Assembly: GCA_027449165.1 (NCBI GenBank)
Contig: DAIDMD010000032.1
Coordinates: 1 to 32,211 of the forward strand
Direction: 5' to 3'
DNA from: Acidiferrobacter sp.
GTDB taxonomy: Bacteria; Pseudomonadota; Gammaproteobacteria; Acidiferrobacterales; Acidiferrobacteraceae
DNA length: 32,211 nt
Position 1 is the stretch's first letter; each line of letters begins with the position of its first letter. Position numbers and translations under genes: made by a program. Shown here piece after piece: positions 22,827-31,339 of this stretch. The notes under the pieces were generated by a model. It was not told where the DNA came from, did no database searches, and saw only the letters and a list, made by a program, of their open reading frames with translations.

Positions 22827-24071
22827 ATGGATTTCGCGAACTCGACCCAGCTTTTCGGCCTTGAGCACGTCTATTGGCAGTTACCCCTGGTCGCCTATCC
22901 GTTCTTGTCCGGCCTGGTGGCGGGGTCGTTCATCGTCGGATCGCTCTCTCACGTGTTTGGGCTGAAGCGTTTCGAGCCGCTTGCCAAGATGGCGATCATC
23001 GTGACTCTGGCGTTCCTCATAGGGGCGGCATTGGCCCCGCTGGCCGAGGCTTGGCAGCGGGAGCGATTCTGGGAACTCATTACCCGCGACCATTTTCCCT
23101 ATTCCCCCCTCGGCATGTTCATCATCGTTTGGATAGCGTACGTCATCCTTGTTCTGGTCGAGATGTATTTTCTCTTTCGCCAAGACAACATCTACTTGGC
23201 CCAGCACGGACGGGGTTGGCGGAAAACCTGGCACGGCCTGTTGACATTCGGGTCGCGCAATCTGTCCGAACCATCATTAAAGCGAGATCATACTATCCTG
23301 GTGTGCCTCGCGGCGGCCGGAATCGTTCTTGCGTTCGCCTTTCATGGCTATGTGGGGTTCGTATTCGGGGCGCTGAAGGCGAGACCCCTGTGGAGTAGCC
23401 CGATGATGCCGGTGATATTCCTGATATCGGCCATCGTCTCGGGTATAGCGGCCATGATCACGGTATATACCCTGATCCAGGGGGGATTGGGCGAAAAGCC
23501 CGTCGATTCGGACATTCTGGACGGCCTAATGGGGCTCATGAAATGGGCGATATTCGTCGATCTTTTCCTGGACCTCATCGAGCTTCTGACGTCCGGGGTG
23601 CGGTCGTATGCCTCATTGCCAGTGTATCGAGGGTTCTCCGCGATCTTCTTTTCGTCTGGCCCGTTAGCATTCAATTATTGGGTCGTGCAGATCGGGCTGC
23701 TTATCGTGGTGCTGGTCATGACGTTCGTGCGCCCGCTCCGGAGATCCCTGGCGGGATCCAACATCGCGGCGTTCCTGGCGCTGGTGAGTGTCTTTGCCAT
23801 GCGCTACAACACGGTGATCGGGGCCGAATTGCAGCCGAAGGCCTCGCAGGGGCTGGTCCGCTATACCCCAACGTGGTTCGGCATGGACAGCTGGCAAGTG
23901 GTGATCGGGCTTTTTGCGATCGTGGTGTTTCTGGTCAGCCTATCGCTGCTGCTGTTGCCGTGGGAGCGCAGTTGGACCGCCTCGTGGTCGAATGAGGGCG
24001 CGGCGGTTCCGGTGCTGCCAGGGGCGGCCGCGGGCCACGCCGCGGGGCCAAAAAAGGGAGGGACGTCATGA
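22827..24071 (+). CDS. ttrC: NrfD/TtrC/PsrC-type quinol-interacting membrane subunit
   Basis: This is a 414-residue integral membrane protein with about eight or nine hydrophobic helices. The clearest span residues 17-41, 54-74, 96-117, 155-181, 193-217, 272-300, 312-331 and 356-378. The family anchors the ferredoxin and catalytic subunits to the periplasmic face and exchanges electrons with the quinone pool. GLEHVYWQLPLVAYPFLSGL at the N-terminus is typical of NrfD proteins. It is longer than Salmonella TtrC. A good GGGAGG lies before the ATG, and a small GC hairpin (GGCCGC-N6-GCGGCC at 22741-22758) sits in the 90-bp gap behind ttrB. Its TGA overlaps the ATG of the catalytic gene (ATGA), so the two are translationally coupled. 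Confidence 0.85.
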   Translation: MDFANSTQLFGLEHVYWQLPLVAYPFLSGLVAGSFIVGSLSHVFGLKRFEPLAKMAIIVTLAFLIGAALAPLAEAWQRERFWELITRDHFPYSPLGMFIIVWIAYVILVLVEMYFLFRQDNIYLAQHGRGWRKTWHGLLTFGSRNLSEPSLKRDHTILVCLAAAGIVLAFAFHGYVGFVFGALKARPLWSSPMMPVIFLISAIVSGIAAMITVYTLIQGGLGEKPVDSDILDGLMGLMKWAIFVDLFLDLIELLTSGVRSYASLPVYRGFSAIFFSSGPLAFNYWVVQIGLLIVVLVMTFVRPLRRSLAGSNIAAFLALVSVFAMRYNTVIGAELQPKASQGLVRYTPTWFGMDSWQVVIGLFAIVVFLVSLSLLLLPWERSWTASWSNEGAAVPVLPGAAAGHAAGPKKGGTS

Positions 24072-27000
24072 GCGCAATCGACAAGAAGGTCACGCGGCGG
24101 CAGTTTATTTTAGGGAGTGTCGCGGCCACCAGCGGGGTCGTGGCGGTTGGGGGGTCGTGGCCGTGGTTGCCGAAGATGTTTTACCGGCCCGGGACTTACA
24201 ACTACCCCATGCTCACCGAGGGCCAGAGTGCCGAGGAGGTGCGCTACAGCGTCTGCCGGCAATGCCGCAGTGATTGCGGCATCGAGGCGCGCGTGGTCAA
24301 TGGCGTTTTGGTCAAGCTGGACGGGAACCCCTATCACCCGAATACGACGGAGCCGCATCTGGACTACGCGACGCCGGTCGCGAAGGCGCGGATGGTGCCG
24401 GTAGCCCACTCGCTGTGCGCGCGCGGCCAAGCCGGGCGGCAAACGGTGTATGACCGCTACAGGATGTATTACCCGTTGAAACGCGCCGGCGCGCGCGGCT
24501 CCAACAAGTGGAAGACCATAAGTTGGGAGCAGCTGACCGACGAGGTCACCAACGGCGGCACCTTATTTAAGGACGTTCCCGGCGAAGAGTCGCGGTATGT
24601 CGAAGGGTTTCGTGACCTCTGGAAAAGCGGCCAGGGACCCAATATTCCCGTGGATCCCCGGCATCCGGACATGGGTCCCATCACGAACCAGTTTGTGGCG
24701 TTTTGGGGACGGGCGGAGCCCGGCCAAAGCGACTTCATCGAGCGGTTCGCAAAGGCATTCGGGTCCGTAAACGCCATTCCCCATGTCTCCATTTGCGAAC
24801 TGAGCCACCACGTGGCGACCAGAACGTCACTGAATGGCAAGATCAACATGATGAAGCCGGATTTCAAGAACTCCGAGTACGTGATCTTTTTCGGGGTGAA
24901 TCTGTACCAAGCCAATTTCCCGATGCAGACGGTAAGCCGAAAGGTGGCGGCGGCGGCTTCGGGCGAAGGGCCCAATCCGCCCCTTAAGTACGTGATCGTC
25001 GATTCCCGCACCCCGCAGGGCGTGGAGCGGGCCATCCGCCATGTGAAGGTCCAGCCCGGGTACGACGGGGCGCTCGCCATGGGCATGATCCGGCACATCA
25101 TCGAGACCCACCGGTATAACGCAAGTTACCTGTCTTATCCCAGTTCGGATGCCGCGGCCCATGCGAAGGAGTTGAATTTCACCAATGCCACCTGGCTTGT
25201 GGTTGCGGATCCTCATCATGCCTTGCATCGGCAGTTCCTGACCGCCGAGGCCGCGGGCCTGGCGCCTCGGGGCGGGGGGCCTGTCGTGATCGATGCCGCA
25301 ACCGGAAGGCCGGGTACCGCGGACCGCGTTGCGTCCGCGCGGCTGTGGCCGGGCAAGGATCTTTCCCCGGAGCCGATCCGGGTGAACGGCATAGCCTGCC
25401 AGACGAGTTTTCAGATCCTCTATGAGGAGGCGCGTTCCCATACCATAGAGGAGTACGCGGAGCTTGCCGGCATTCGCGAGGACGCCATCGTGGAGTTGGC
25501 CGAGGAGTTCACGGCGCATGGGCGCCGGGCGGCCGCGGACTTCTACAGGGGCCCCGTCAAACATACCAATGGGGCCTACAGCGGGCGGGCCATCATGACG
25601 CTGAATTTCCTGATCGGCTGCGTCGATTGGGCGGGCGGCTACATAACCGGCGGCAAGCCGGCCGATTACCTGGGCACATACAAAGGCGCGCCTTATAACC
25701 TGACGAAATGGCCATCGCATTCCCCCGCTCGCACGGTGCCCCCTGGGGTGGCCATATCCCGCGAAGGGAGCTTTTACGAAGAGACATCCTTGTATAAGGA
25801 GGCTGTGACGGCCGGGAAGGATCCGTTCCCGACCCCCCGGCCGTGGCTGCCGTTCGGCTTCGGCATATGGCAGGAGCTTTTTGGCGGCGCGTGGAGTCAG
25901 TACCCGTATCCCGTGAAGATCCTTTTTATGCACGAGGCGAACCCCGCGTGGTCGGCGCCCCCGGGGATGAGCGGCCACCCGGACGAGAACCTGTCGTTTT
26001 TCCGTCTGATCAAGGATCTCAAAAAAGTCCCGCTGTTCATTGCCAGCGATATCCTCGTCGCCGAAACATCGAGCTATGCAGACTACATCGTTCCGGATAC
26101 CAACTATCCGGAGATATGGGGGATGCTGCCGGGGTTCCCAACGGTTCCGACATCCGTCATAGGCGTGCGCCATCCCGTCATCGAGCCGCTGACGGCGAAG
26201 ACCCCGACGGGTGCCCCGATGTGTATGGAGAACTTCCTGATCGATGTCGCCAAGAAGCTCGGTATGCCGGGCTTCGGCAAACACGCCTTTCTGGAGGGCG
26301 GAGACCTCAATGAGCGGGAAGACCTTTATCTCAAGATGATAGCCAATATCGCCTACGACCCGTCGTTACTGCGGCGCGAAGGCGGGCGGTTGGTGGCGAC
26401 GGGCCCCGTGCCAGACGCCTCCACGCCGGAGGATTGGAAGGAGGCGAATCGATTCAAGGCCCGGCACGGCGCGGCGTTGCGCGAGGCGCAGTGGGCCAAG
26501 GTCGCCTACGTGCTTTCCCGCGGCGGCCGTTTCGAGGATTACGACGTAGGCTACCTGCCCGACAGGCCGGAGGTCATGACGTACCGGTATGGGGCCGGAA
26601 AATTGCCGTGTCAGATTTACAATCCGATTGTGGCCAGGACCCACAACACCGTAAGCGGAGAGTGGCTTTCTGGTGTGGCGAAGTTCGAGCATCTGCGCTT
26701 GTTGGATGGCAGGCGGCTCGATGCGCTGGACTCGAAGGAGAAGTATCCGTTCGTGCTCATTACCTACAAGCAGCCGATCCACAGCAAGAGTCGCACCTGG
26801 GCGGATCAATGGCTGGTCGAATTGATGCCCGAGTCCTTCGCGGAAATTAACCCGTTCGATGCGCGCAATCTTGGCGTGAAAGACGGCGATTGGGTGATCA
26901 TCCGTTCGGCGACCTATCCCAAGGGATATAAGACCCAAGTGCAGATTATGCCCGGCGTGCGGCCCGGCGTGGTGTCGTTTCCGGCGGCCTTCGGCCACTG

Positions 27001-27244
27001 GCACTACAACTCCGGTCACTGGACCATAAACGGGGAGACGCATCGCGGCGACGACGCCAAGAATACCCGCACGCGCATGAACCATCTTATGCGCCTCGAC
27101 CCCAGCATTACCGCCGAGGGCGGCTGGGGCACCTGTCTGCAGGATCCGTACGGGGGTAGTGCGTGCTATTACGATACGCGCGTCCGGATCGAGAAAACGA
27201 CGGCGCCCAAGGAAGGCATGTATATGCGGGAAGCGCGTGTCTGA
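24068..27244 (+). CDS. ttrA: Molybdopterin catalytic subunit, tetrathionate-reductase-like (TtrA family)
   Basis: This is a 1058-residue periplasmic bis-MGD enzyme of the DMSO-reductase superfamily. It has a twin-arginine signal (TRRQFILG, residues 9-16). The N-terminal [4Fe-4S] ligands are C63, C66, C70 and C117. C243 in SICELSHH is the likely molybdenum ligand, as in PsrA, TtrA and ArrA enzymes. From memory, its segments line up with Salmonella TtrA: GNPYHP, ALAMGMIRHIIETHRYNASYL, FTNATWLVVAD, the YPYPVK region, ADYIVPDTNYPEIWG and LSRGGRF. Length and segment order also fit TtrA better than PhsA/PsrA (about 750 residues). Tetrathionate reduction is therefore the first choice; sulfur/polysulfide reduction (SreA-type) or arsenate reduction cannot be excluded by eye. 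Translation is coupled to ttrC, and a TorD-like chaperone follows. Confidence 0.82.
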   Translation: MSAIDKKVTRRQFILGSVAATSGVVAVGGSWPWLPKMFYRPGTYNYPMLTEGQSAEEVRYSVCRQCRSDCGIEARVVNGVLVKLDGNPYHPNTTEPHLDYATPVAKARMVPVAHSLCARGQAGRQTVYDRYRMYYPLKRAGARGSNKWKTISWEQLTDEVTNGGTLFKDVPGEESRYVEGFRDLWKSGQGPNIPVDPRHPDMGPITNQFVAFWGRAEPGQSDFIERFAKAFGSVNAIPHVSICELSHHVATRTSLNGKINMMKPDFKNSEYVIFFGVNLYQANFPMQTVSRKVAAAASGEGPNPPLKYVIVDSRTPQGVERAIRHVKVQPGYDGALAMGMIRHIIETHRYNASYLSYPSSDAAAHAKELNFTNATWLVVADPHHALHRQFLTAEAAGLAPRGGGPVVIDAATGRPGTADRVASARLWPGKDLSPEPIRVNGIACQTSFQILYEEARSHTIEEYAELAGIREDAIVELAEEFTAHGRRAAADFYRGPVKHTNGAYSGRAIMTLNFLIGCVDWAGGYITGGKPADYLGTYKGAPYNLTKWPSHSPARTVPPGVAISREGSFYEETSLYKEAVTAGKDPFPTPRPWLPFGFGIWQELFGGAWSQYPYPVKILFMHEANPAWSAPPGMSGHPDENLSFFRLIKDLKKVPLFIASDILVAETSSYADYIVPDTNYPEIWGMLPGFPTVPTSVIGVRHPVIEPLTAKTPTGAPMCMENFLIDVAKKLGMPGFGKHAFLEGGDLNEREDLYLKMIANIAYDPSLLRREGGRLVATGPVPDASTPEDWKEANRFKARHGAALREAQWAKVAYVLSRGGRFEDYDVGYLPDRPEVMTYRYGAGKLPCQIYNPIVARTHNTVSGEWLSGVAKFEHLRLLDGRRLDALDSKEKYPFVLITYKQPIHSKSRTWADQWLVELMPESFAEINPFDARNLGVKDGDWVIIRSATYPKGYKTQVQIMPGVRPGVVSFPAAFGHWHYNSGHWTINGETHRGDDAKNTRTRMNHLMRLDPSITAEGGWGTCLQDPYGGSACYYDTRVRIEKTTAPKEGMYMREARV

Positions 27245-27345
27245 CCTGGCGCGGGAAAGACCCTATCATCAGAGGTGATGGGACGTTTTGCGGCCCATGG
27301 CCATGGGGGCTGCTCGGCCGGTTTTGAGGGATGGCGGGGGTTGCG

Positions 27346-27984
27346 ATGGCTGCGCTAGGCGAACGACAGGCGATTTCCGAAGTGCTTCGAATATTTTCCG
27401 GCCTGTTCGATGGGCCGCCACCGCCCGCGGTGGTGGAGGTGTTGCTGCACGATACGATTCCGGCGTTACAGCGGATAGGGGATCGCCCGCCCCACGATCA
27501 CGGCGCGCAAATCGGCGACTTCGAGAGGGAGTACGAGGCGCTCTTTCTCATCCCTACGCATGATCATATAAGCCCTTACATTTCCCACCATCAGCAAAAA
27601 GGCGAGCGGCCCCGGGACGGCCTTGTGGCGGACCTGGCGGCGCTTGCCGCGGCTATGGGCATCCCGTGGAGAAAAGACACATTTGTGCCGGGCAGGGCAT
27701 TTCCGGTCTCGCCGGATCATATCAGCGTAGCGATCGGAATGGCCGCGATCCTCTTCGTGGCGGGCGAGGAAGGGGCGTCCCACGCCCAGCGCGCGGCATT
27801 CTGGGTTCGGGAGATTCTGGCCGCGTGCGCGGGGGCCTTAAGCGATATGCGGGAGTATATTCAATCGCTCGAGCGGCCCCCCCGCGCCTATGGTGCGGTT
27901 GTGGAGTTGGCGGCCGCCTATCTGGAGCGATGCCTGAGGGAGGAGGTGTGGGAGATCAGGGAGGACGATGCCTTATCCGCTTGA
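27346..27984 (+). CDS. TorD-like chaperone for the molybdoenzyme
   Basis: This is a 212-residue, mainly helical acidic protein of the TorD/DmsD/NarJ type. Such proteins hold the Tat-exported molybdoenzyme until cofactor insertion is complete and guard its signal peptide. The family-like core is FEREYEALFLIPTHDHISPY followed by a long helical C-terminal half ending in the acidic EVWEIREDDA. The ATG at 27346 is chosen because GGCGGGGG lies five bases upstream; an ATG at 27331 would add five residues but has its SD abutting the start codon. It follows the catalytic gene by 101 bp on the same strand and is the last gene before a terminator-like hairpin. The family call rests on context, length and weak motifs. 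Confidence 0.72.
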   Translation: MAALGERQAISEVLRIFSGLFDGPPPPAVVEVLLHDTIPALQRIGDRPPHDHGAQIGDFEREYEALFLIPTHDHISPYISHHQQKGERPRDGLVADLAALAAAMGIPWRKDTFVPGRAFPVSPDHISVAIGMAAILFVAGEEGASHAQRAAFWVREILAACAGALSDMREYIQSLERPPRAYGAVVELAAAYLERCLREEVWEIREDDALSA

Positions 27985-28000
27985 CTAGGATGGTGCAATA

Positions 28001-28034
28001 TTGCGGCGTTCGGCGCACGCCGAGGTGCAATTTT
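28001..28034 (+). terminator. Terminator-like hairpin after the reductase operon
   Basis: CGGCGT (28004-28009) pairs perfectly with ACGCCG (28017-28022) around a seven-base loop, and TTG/CAA can extend the stem past a bulge. TTTT follows at 28031-28034. It lies 17 bases after the chaperone stop and before the convergent brnA end, a natural place for an intrinsic terminator. Confidence 0.5.
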
Positions 28035-28065
28035 CACTCTCTGGTTACCAGCAAGTTACCAAAAT

Positions 28066-28353
28066 TCATGATTGATAGTGTGCATCGAGCCATTCTTTAA
28101 GGACCGCCTCCAAGCGGGTTTGCCATCCCGGACCGGAGGCGCGAAATCTGGCCACGACCTCGCGAGACAGACGTATGGTCACGCGTTCTTTCGTCGCTGC
28201 GGCCGGAGGGCGCTCCGATCTTTTCAGTTTACGAAACTCAGTATCTGTTAACTCGTAGGTATCCGGATCCTGGGCAATCCCCGCCTGGATGGCGGACTCT
28301 TCTTCGGGCATGGGCAGATCAAATATCCGCGCCGACTTAGATTTGACTGGCAT
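28066..28353 (-). CDS. brnA: BrnA-family antitoxin
   Basis: This is a 95-residue antitoxin of the BrnA type, which neutralises the BrnT ribonuclease and represses its own operon through a ribbon-helix-helix-like C-terminal domain. Recognisable parts are the N-terminal DPDTYELTDTEFRKLKR and the C-terminal VTIRLSREVVARFRASGPG with WQTRLEAVLKEWL, a strong BrnA signature. The ATG at 28353 is chosen because GAGAGG lies nine bases upstream; an ATG at 28374 with GGAAGG three bases upstream would add seven residues. The gene overlaps the 3' end of brnT by 17 bp in the normal toxin-antitoxin order. It converges with the reductase operon. Base composition is lower in GC than the hopanoid locus. Confidence 0.85.
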   Translation of the reverse strand: MPVKSKSARIFDLPMPEEESAIQAGIAQDPDTYELTDTEFRKLKRSERPPAAATKERVTIRLSREVVARFRASGPGWQTRLEAVLKEWLDAHYQS

Positions 28354-28579
28354 AACGTCCGACCTCTCTTGCATTGGCCTTCCTGAGGCTGACAATGCGG
28401 CGCTTGTCACCGCGATCCGTAAAGACCACGCAAAACACCCGAGCCCCGATAGGTGCGTATCCGATCATGCCCAACTCGCCATAATCGCGGCGCGTATCCG
28501 GTTGAGCCCGTAGCCCATCCCACTCCAGTTCCGATGCCAGCGCCAGAGATACGTCGTACTTGGCGTTACAGCGCAACAA
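28337..28579 (-). CDS. brnT: BrnT-family toxin, apparently N-terminally shortened
   Basis: The core of the BrnT ribonuclease toxin is clear: KYDVSLALA, then DTRRDYGELGMIGYAPIG, RVFCVVFTDRGDKRR and IVSLRKANAREVGRY. Intact BrnT proteins begin about 12 residues earlier with a conserved FDPAK/EWDxxK strand. Here the frame opens at a TTG directly before CNAKYDV, and the conserved strand is missing. Reading upstream on the minus strand in all three frames I could not find it, and an in-frame TAA lies farther up. No good ribosome-binding site precedes the TTG. The toxin may therefore be a truncated remnant, or an unusual start is used. Annotated length would be 80 residues, a little short for the family. 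Confidence 0.68.
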   Translation of the reverse strand: MLRCNAKYDVSLALASELEWDGLRAQPDTRRDYGELGMIGYAPIGARVFCVVFTDRGDKRRIVSLRKANAREVGRYASQI

Positions 28580-28899
28580 ATTATGTGGCTGCGCGAGAAA
28601 AGCCCGAAACTGGGCAATTTATTGCTTTTTCTCGAAGCTCCGTTTCCGAATTTTATAACTATGCGCGCTGGAAAGCCAAAGAAGGTCCCGTTGTGGTCAT
28701 TTGATCGCCGCCCGCCCTGTCACATTGCCTACACGAACCCGCCTGCGTCCGTTCACTTTACCGCAATAATGGCTTCCTATAGTCGCGCCCATCGGAGGTA
28801 ATCGCAGGACGCGGAAAGCCGACTGAAACGGCGTCCGGCAATGTGCCCGAAGCCGCGATGCTGGGCCCGCGCGGGGTTTCGTAAATCTTAGGGGGGCGT
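28580..28899. other. Gap between brnT and the TonB receptor, no recognisable gene
   Basis: About 320 bp of lower-GC DNA. Short open frames exist on the plus strand (for example 28583-28801), but none shows motifs, codon bias or a ribosome-binding site that I can support. It may hold the lost 5' end of the toxin locus and the leader of the receptor gene. No riboswitch pattern was recognised. Confidence 0.55.
28757..28784 (+). promoter_or_regulatory. Weak candidate promoter for the TonB receptor gene
   Basis: TTTACC (28757-28762) and TATAGT (28779-28784) are 16 bases apart, with four and five matches to the sigma70 boxes. The start would be near 28791, leaving about 110 bases of leader. No Fur box or other known operator was recognised nearby. 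Confidence 0.3.
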
Positions 28900-31281
28900 A
28901 TGAGGGAAAGACATTCGCGGGAAAACAGCGTCGTAGTGCGACCGATGAAGACGGCCTTGGCGGTGGCGCTCGGGCTAGTCTTAGCAGGAACGCCTTTGGA
29001 TGGTCGGGCGGCGACCACAACAGGCTCCGCAGCGCCGCAAGTGAACGGGGGCACGACATCGAAGGCTGCCGTAAATATCGGTGAGGTGGGCGCTGTATCC
29101 GGCGCGGCACGCCGCAAGAGTAAAGCGCGTGTGCCACTCAAGGCGCCCTACTCGGAGCACGTTATCGGCGCCCAGGCTATTCATGACGCGTCCTTGGCCC
29201 AAAATGCCCAGACTATTTTAGCCCGCAAGCCTTCAATCAATGCCTTCAGTACGGGGCCGAACGGGGTACGCAGCACGATCACTTTCCGCGCCTTCAATAG
29301 CGGCCAGTTCTCGGAGACCTTCGACGGTGTACCGTTGAACGACATGTTTAATGGTGGCACTACGAATCAGGCGTCGAACCGGAACGCCATCCCGCTCACC
29401 CTGAACGATACCGCCGGCATTCAGATCTATAACGGCATCAACAATCCCGCAGTCAATGCCTATAACTCCCTCGGAGGTACGATCAACTTCCTTCCCCGTC
29501 AGCCGAGCCGCCACCCAGGCGGCTCGCTGGGAGTGGGGTATGGAAGCTTCGGGACCTTTGACTGGAATGCGGCGGCCGACACCGGGTCTTTGGGAGGGTT
29601 GCGCTCCCTCTTTGCCTATAACCGGCAAATTAGCCAGGGATGGGTCAATAATTCCGGCGATCAGAACAGCAACTTCTATTACGCCGGTATCCTACCCTAT
29701 AACGGTGGCCGGTCCCGAGTCTCCAGCTATCTTATCGTGAATCACAATGTGGGTTACACCCCCCACAGCGTGCCCTTGCCACTCATTCAAAAATACGGGA
29801 CCAGCTATGACTGGCCGCTGAACTATGACTCCACCCGAAATAACGACAGGGAAATCACCGGCATTCTCGCCGACCGGAGCCTACTTACGCAGACGGCGAT
29901 CCTGCATAATAAGGTCTTTTTCCAAAGCAACAATTATACCCGCACGTCTTACAGTAACCCCGCGTTCGCAGAGAGCGCGAGTCAACCCTATTACTTACCC
30001 AATCAAGGGACCGGTTATCCCTTCTGGCTGTCTTACCCGACCGGTCCCACATACGATCCAGCCGCGGTCTTTGGGTCGACGCAGTACGGGACGGACTATC
30101 ACCTCTATGAGGATGTTTCCTCAGATTTAGGCTACAGTCCCAGCCTGACCTTCCTGCTCCCGGACAATGTGGTTAAAATCGGCGGTAACGTCACCTACGG
30201 GGTGCTGCACTCCGCCGAATATTGGTACGGAAGCGCCCCAGTGCCCCAGCAATCCGGCTATAATAATGCCTGGAATGAGCGGGACTCGCGCATTTACTCA
30301 TCGGTTTACGCGCAAGATGACATTAGCCTTTTTGGCCGTACGCTTCATATCACGCCCGGCGTGAAATACCTGGATGCCCAGACAACATCCGCCGATAATA
30401 TCGGCTTTTATTATCCAATCGGCGGCACGGTTTCCAACAACGAAGGCTTTGTGTCGCCGACACTTGGCATCAATTACGCGCCGCTCCAGGGTTTTAGTAT
30501 CTACGGGGCCTACGGGCGGAACATAAAGTTTCCAAATATCAGCGCCTTCTATAGCAATATCGCCGAACAGAATGCGGCCGGGCAGTATGTTGTAGTGCCG
30601 GTCCATCTGACCCCGGAATATGCCACCGATTACGAGTTAGGAACGCGGTATGAAGGGTATGGCTTCGCTGGGACTGTGAATGTCTACAGGGAACTCTTTA
30701 CCAATACGTTCATCAATACGACCAGCCCTGTTTCCGGATTGAGCACTACCGTCAATGGAGGCAGCTCGCGCTACCAAGGTGCTGAACTCGGGCTCATACA
30801 GCATTTCCGGGCCCTTCCCATAGGGCGCTTCAGTGTTTTCGGGAACTACTCGTATAACCAGGCGGTCTTCACGTCTTCGTTCAACTCGGCGTATGCGGGG
30901 CAGGTCTCTGCGGGTCAGCCTTTAGCCAATGTTCCTACAAACATGGTTAACATTGGGGTCGGATGGACGCAGGGTGGGGTCCATGTGGGAATTGATGAGA
31001 AATATGTGGGACCCCAGTATGTCAATCAACAGTTTGCGGGGGTTTCCGGAGGCTTGACGATTCCGGGTTATGCTGTCACCAATATCGGTGTCTTCGATAC
31101 CATCCCATTTCATGAGGTGGACATGAAGAGTATTAAATTGGCATTGAACATCGACAATATATTCAATAAACACTATATTCCAAAGGCATTGAGCAACACT
31201 GACTACTATGGAAATCCCTACTTGTCCGTGTTCGCAGGCATGCCGTTTTCCATCTACGGAAGCGCGACCGTGAGGTTTTAG
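28900..31281 (+). CDS. TonB-dependent outer-membrane receptor
   Basis: This is a 793-residue outer-membrane gated channel that takes up a ligand using TonB energy. After a 15-residue extension comes a signal peptide (MKTALAVALGLVLAG, likely cut after GRA near residue 37). A TonB-box-like stretch NIGEVGAVSG is at 59-68. The plug domain spans about 85-205 with TITFRAFNSGQFSETFDGVP, and the rest is a beta-barrel rich in Tyr, Asn and Ser. It ends in a C-terminal Phe, with NIDNIFNKHYIPKALSNTDY close to the end as in the family. GGGGGG precedes the ATG at 28900 by three bases. No transporter, regulator or biosynthesis neighbour points to a ligand; iron chelates, cobalamin or other nutrients are possible. 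Its GC content is visibly lower than that of the hopanoid genes, which suggests transfer. Confidence 0.9.
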   Translation: MRERHSRENSVVVRPMKTALAVALGLVLAGTPLDGRAATTTGSAAPQVNGGTTSKAAVNIGEVGAVSGAARRKSKARVPLKAPYSEHVIGAQAIHDASLAQNAQTILARKPSINAFSTGPNGVRSTITFRAFNSGQFSETFDGVPLNDMFNGGTTNQASNRNAIPLTLNDTAGIQIYNGINNPAVNAYNSLGGTINFLPRQPSRHPGGSLGVGYGSFGTFDWNAAADTGSLGGLRSLFAYNRQISQGWVNNSGDQNSNFYYAGILPYNGGRSRVSSYLIVNHNVGYTPHSVPLPLIQKYGTSYDWPLNYDSTRNNDREITGILADRSLLTQTAILHNKVFFQSNNYTRTSYSNPAFAESASQPYYLPNQGTGYPFWLSYPTGPTYDPAAVFGSTQYGTDYHLYEDVSSDLGYSPSLTFLLPDNVVKIGGNVTYGVLHSAEYWYGSAPVPQQSGYNNAWNERDSRIYSSVYAQDDISLFGRTLHITPGVKYLDAQTTSADNIGFYYPIGGTVSNNEGFVSPTLGINYAPLQGFSIYGAYGRNIKFPNISAFYSNIAEQNAAGQYVVVPVHLTPEYATDYELGTRYEGYGFAGTVNVYRELFTNTFINTTSPVSGLSTTVNGGSSRYQGAELGLIQHFRALPIGRFSVFGNYSYNQAVFTSSFNSAYAGQVSAGQPLANVPTNMVNIGVGWTQGGVHVGIDEKYVGPQYVNQQFAGVSGGLTIPGYAVTNIGVFDTIPFHEVDMKSIKLALNIDNIFNKHYIPKALSNTDYYGNPYLSVFAGMPFSIYGSATVRF

Positions 31282-31290
31282 GGGGATCGG

Positions 31291-31309
31291 ACCAAGCTCA
31301 ATCCTTGGT
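31291..31309 (+). terminator. Small hairpin after the TonB receptor gene
   Basis: ACCAAG (31291-31296) pairs with CTTGGT (31304-31309) around seven bases, ten bases after the receptor stop. There is no T-tract, so termination is uncertain. Confidence 0.3.
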
Positions 31310-31339
31310 ATGAGGTGTTACGACATCGAAGGATAAAGG

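Noticed and set aside
24827-26284. Minus-strand open frame of 485 codons inside the molybdoenzyme gene
   Set aside because: Antisense to a strongly conserved catalytic subunit, with no motif of its own.
28583-28801. Short plus-strand open frame upstream of the TonB receptor
   Set aside because: No motif, no ribosome-binding site, and overlapping frames of similar length make coding unlikely.
28785-28899. Possible cobalamin or other riboswitch before the TonB receptor
   Set aside because: Some GC stems are present, but I could not find a B12-box-like core or another conserved riboswitch core.
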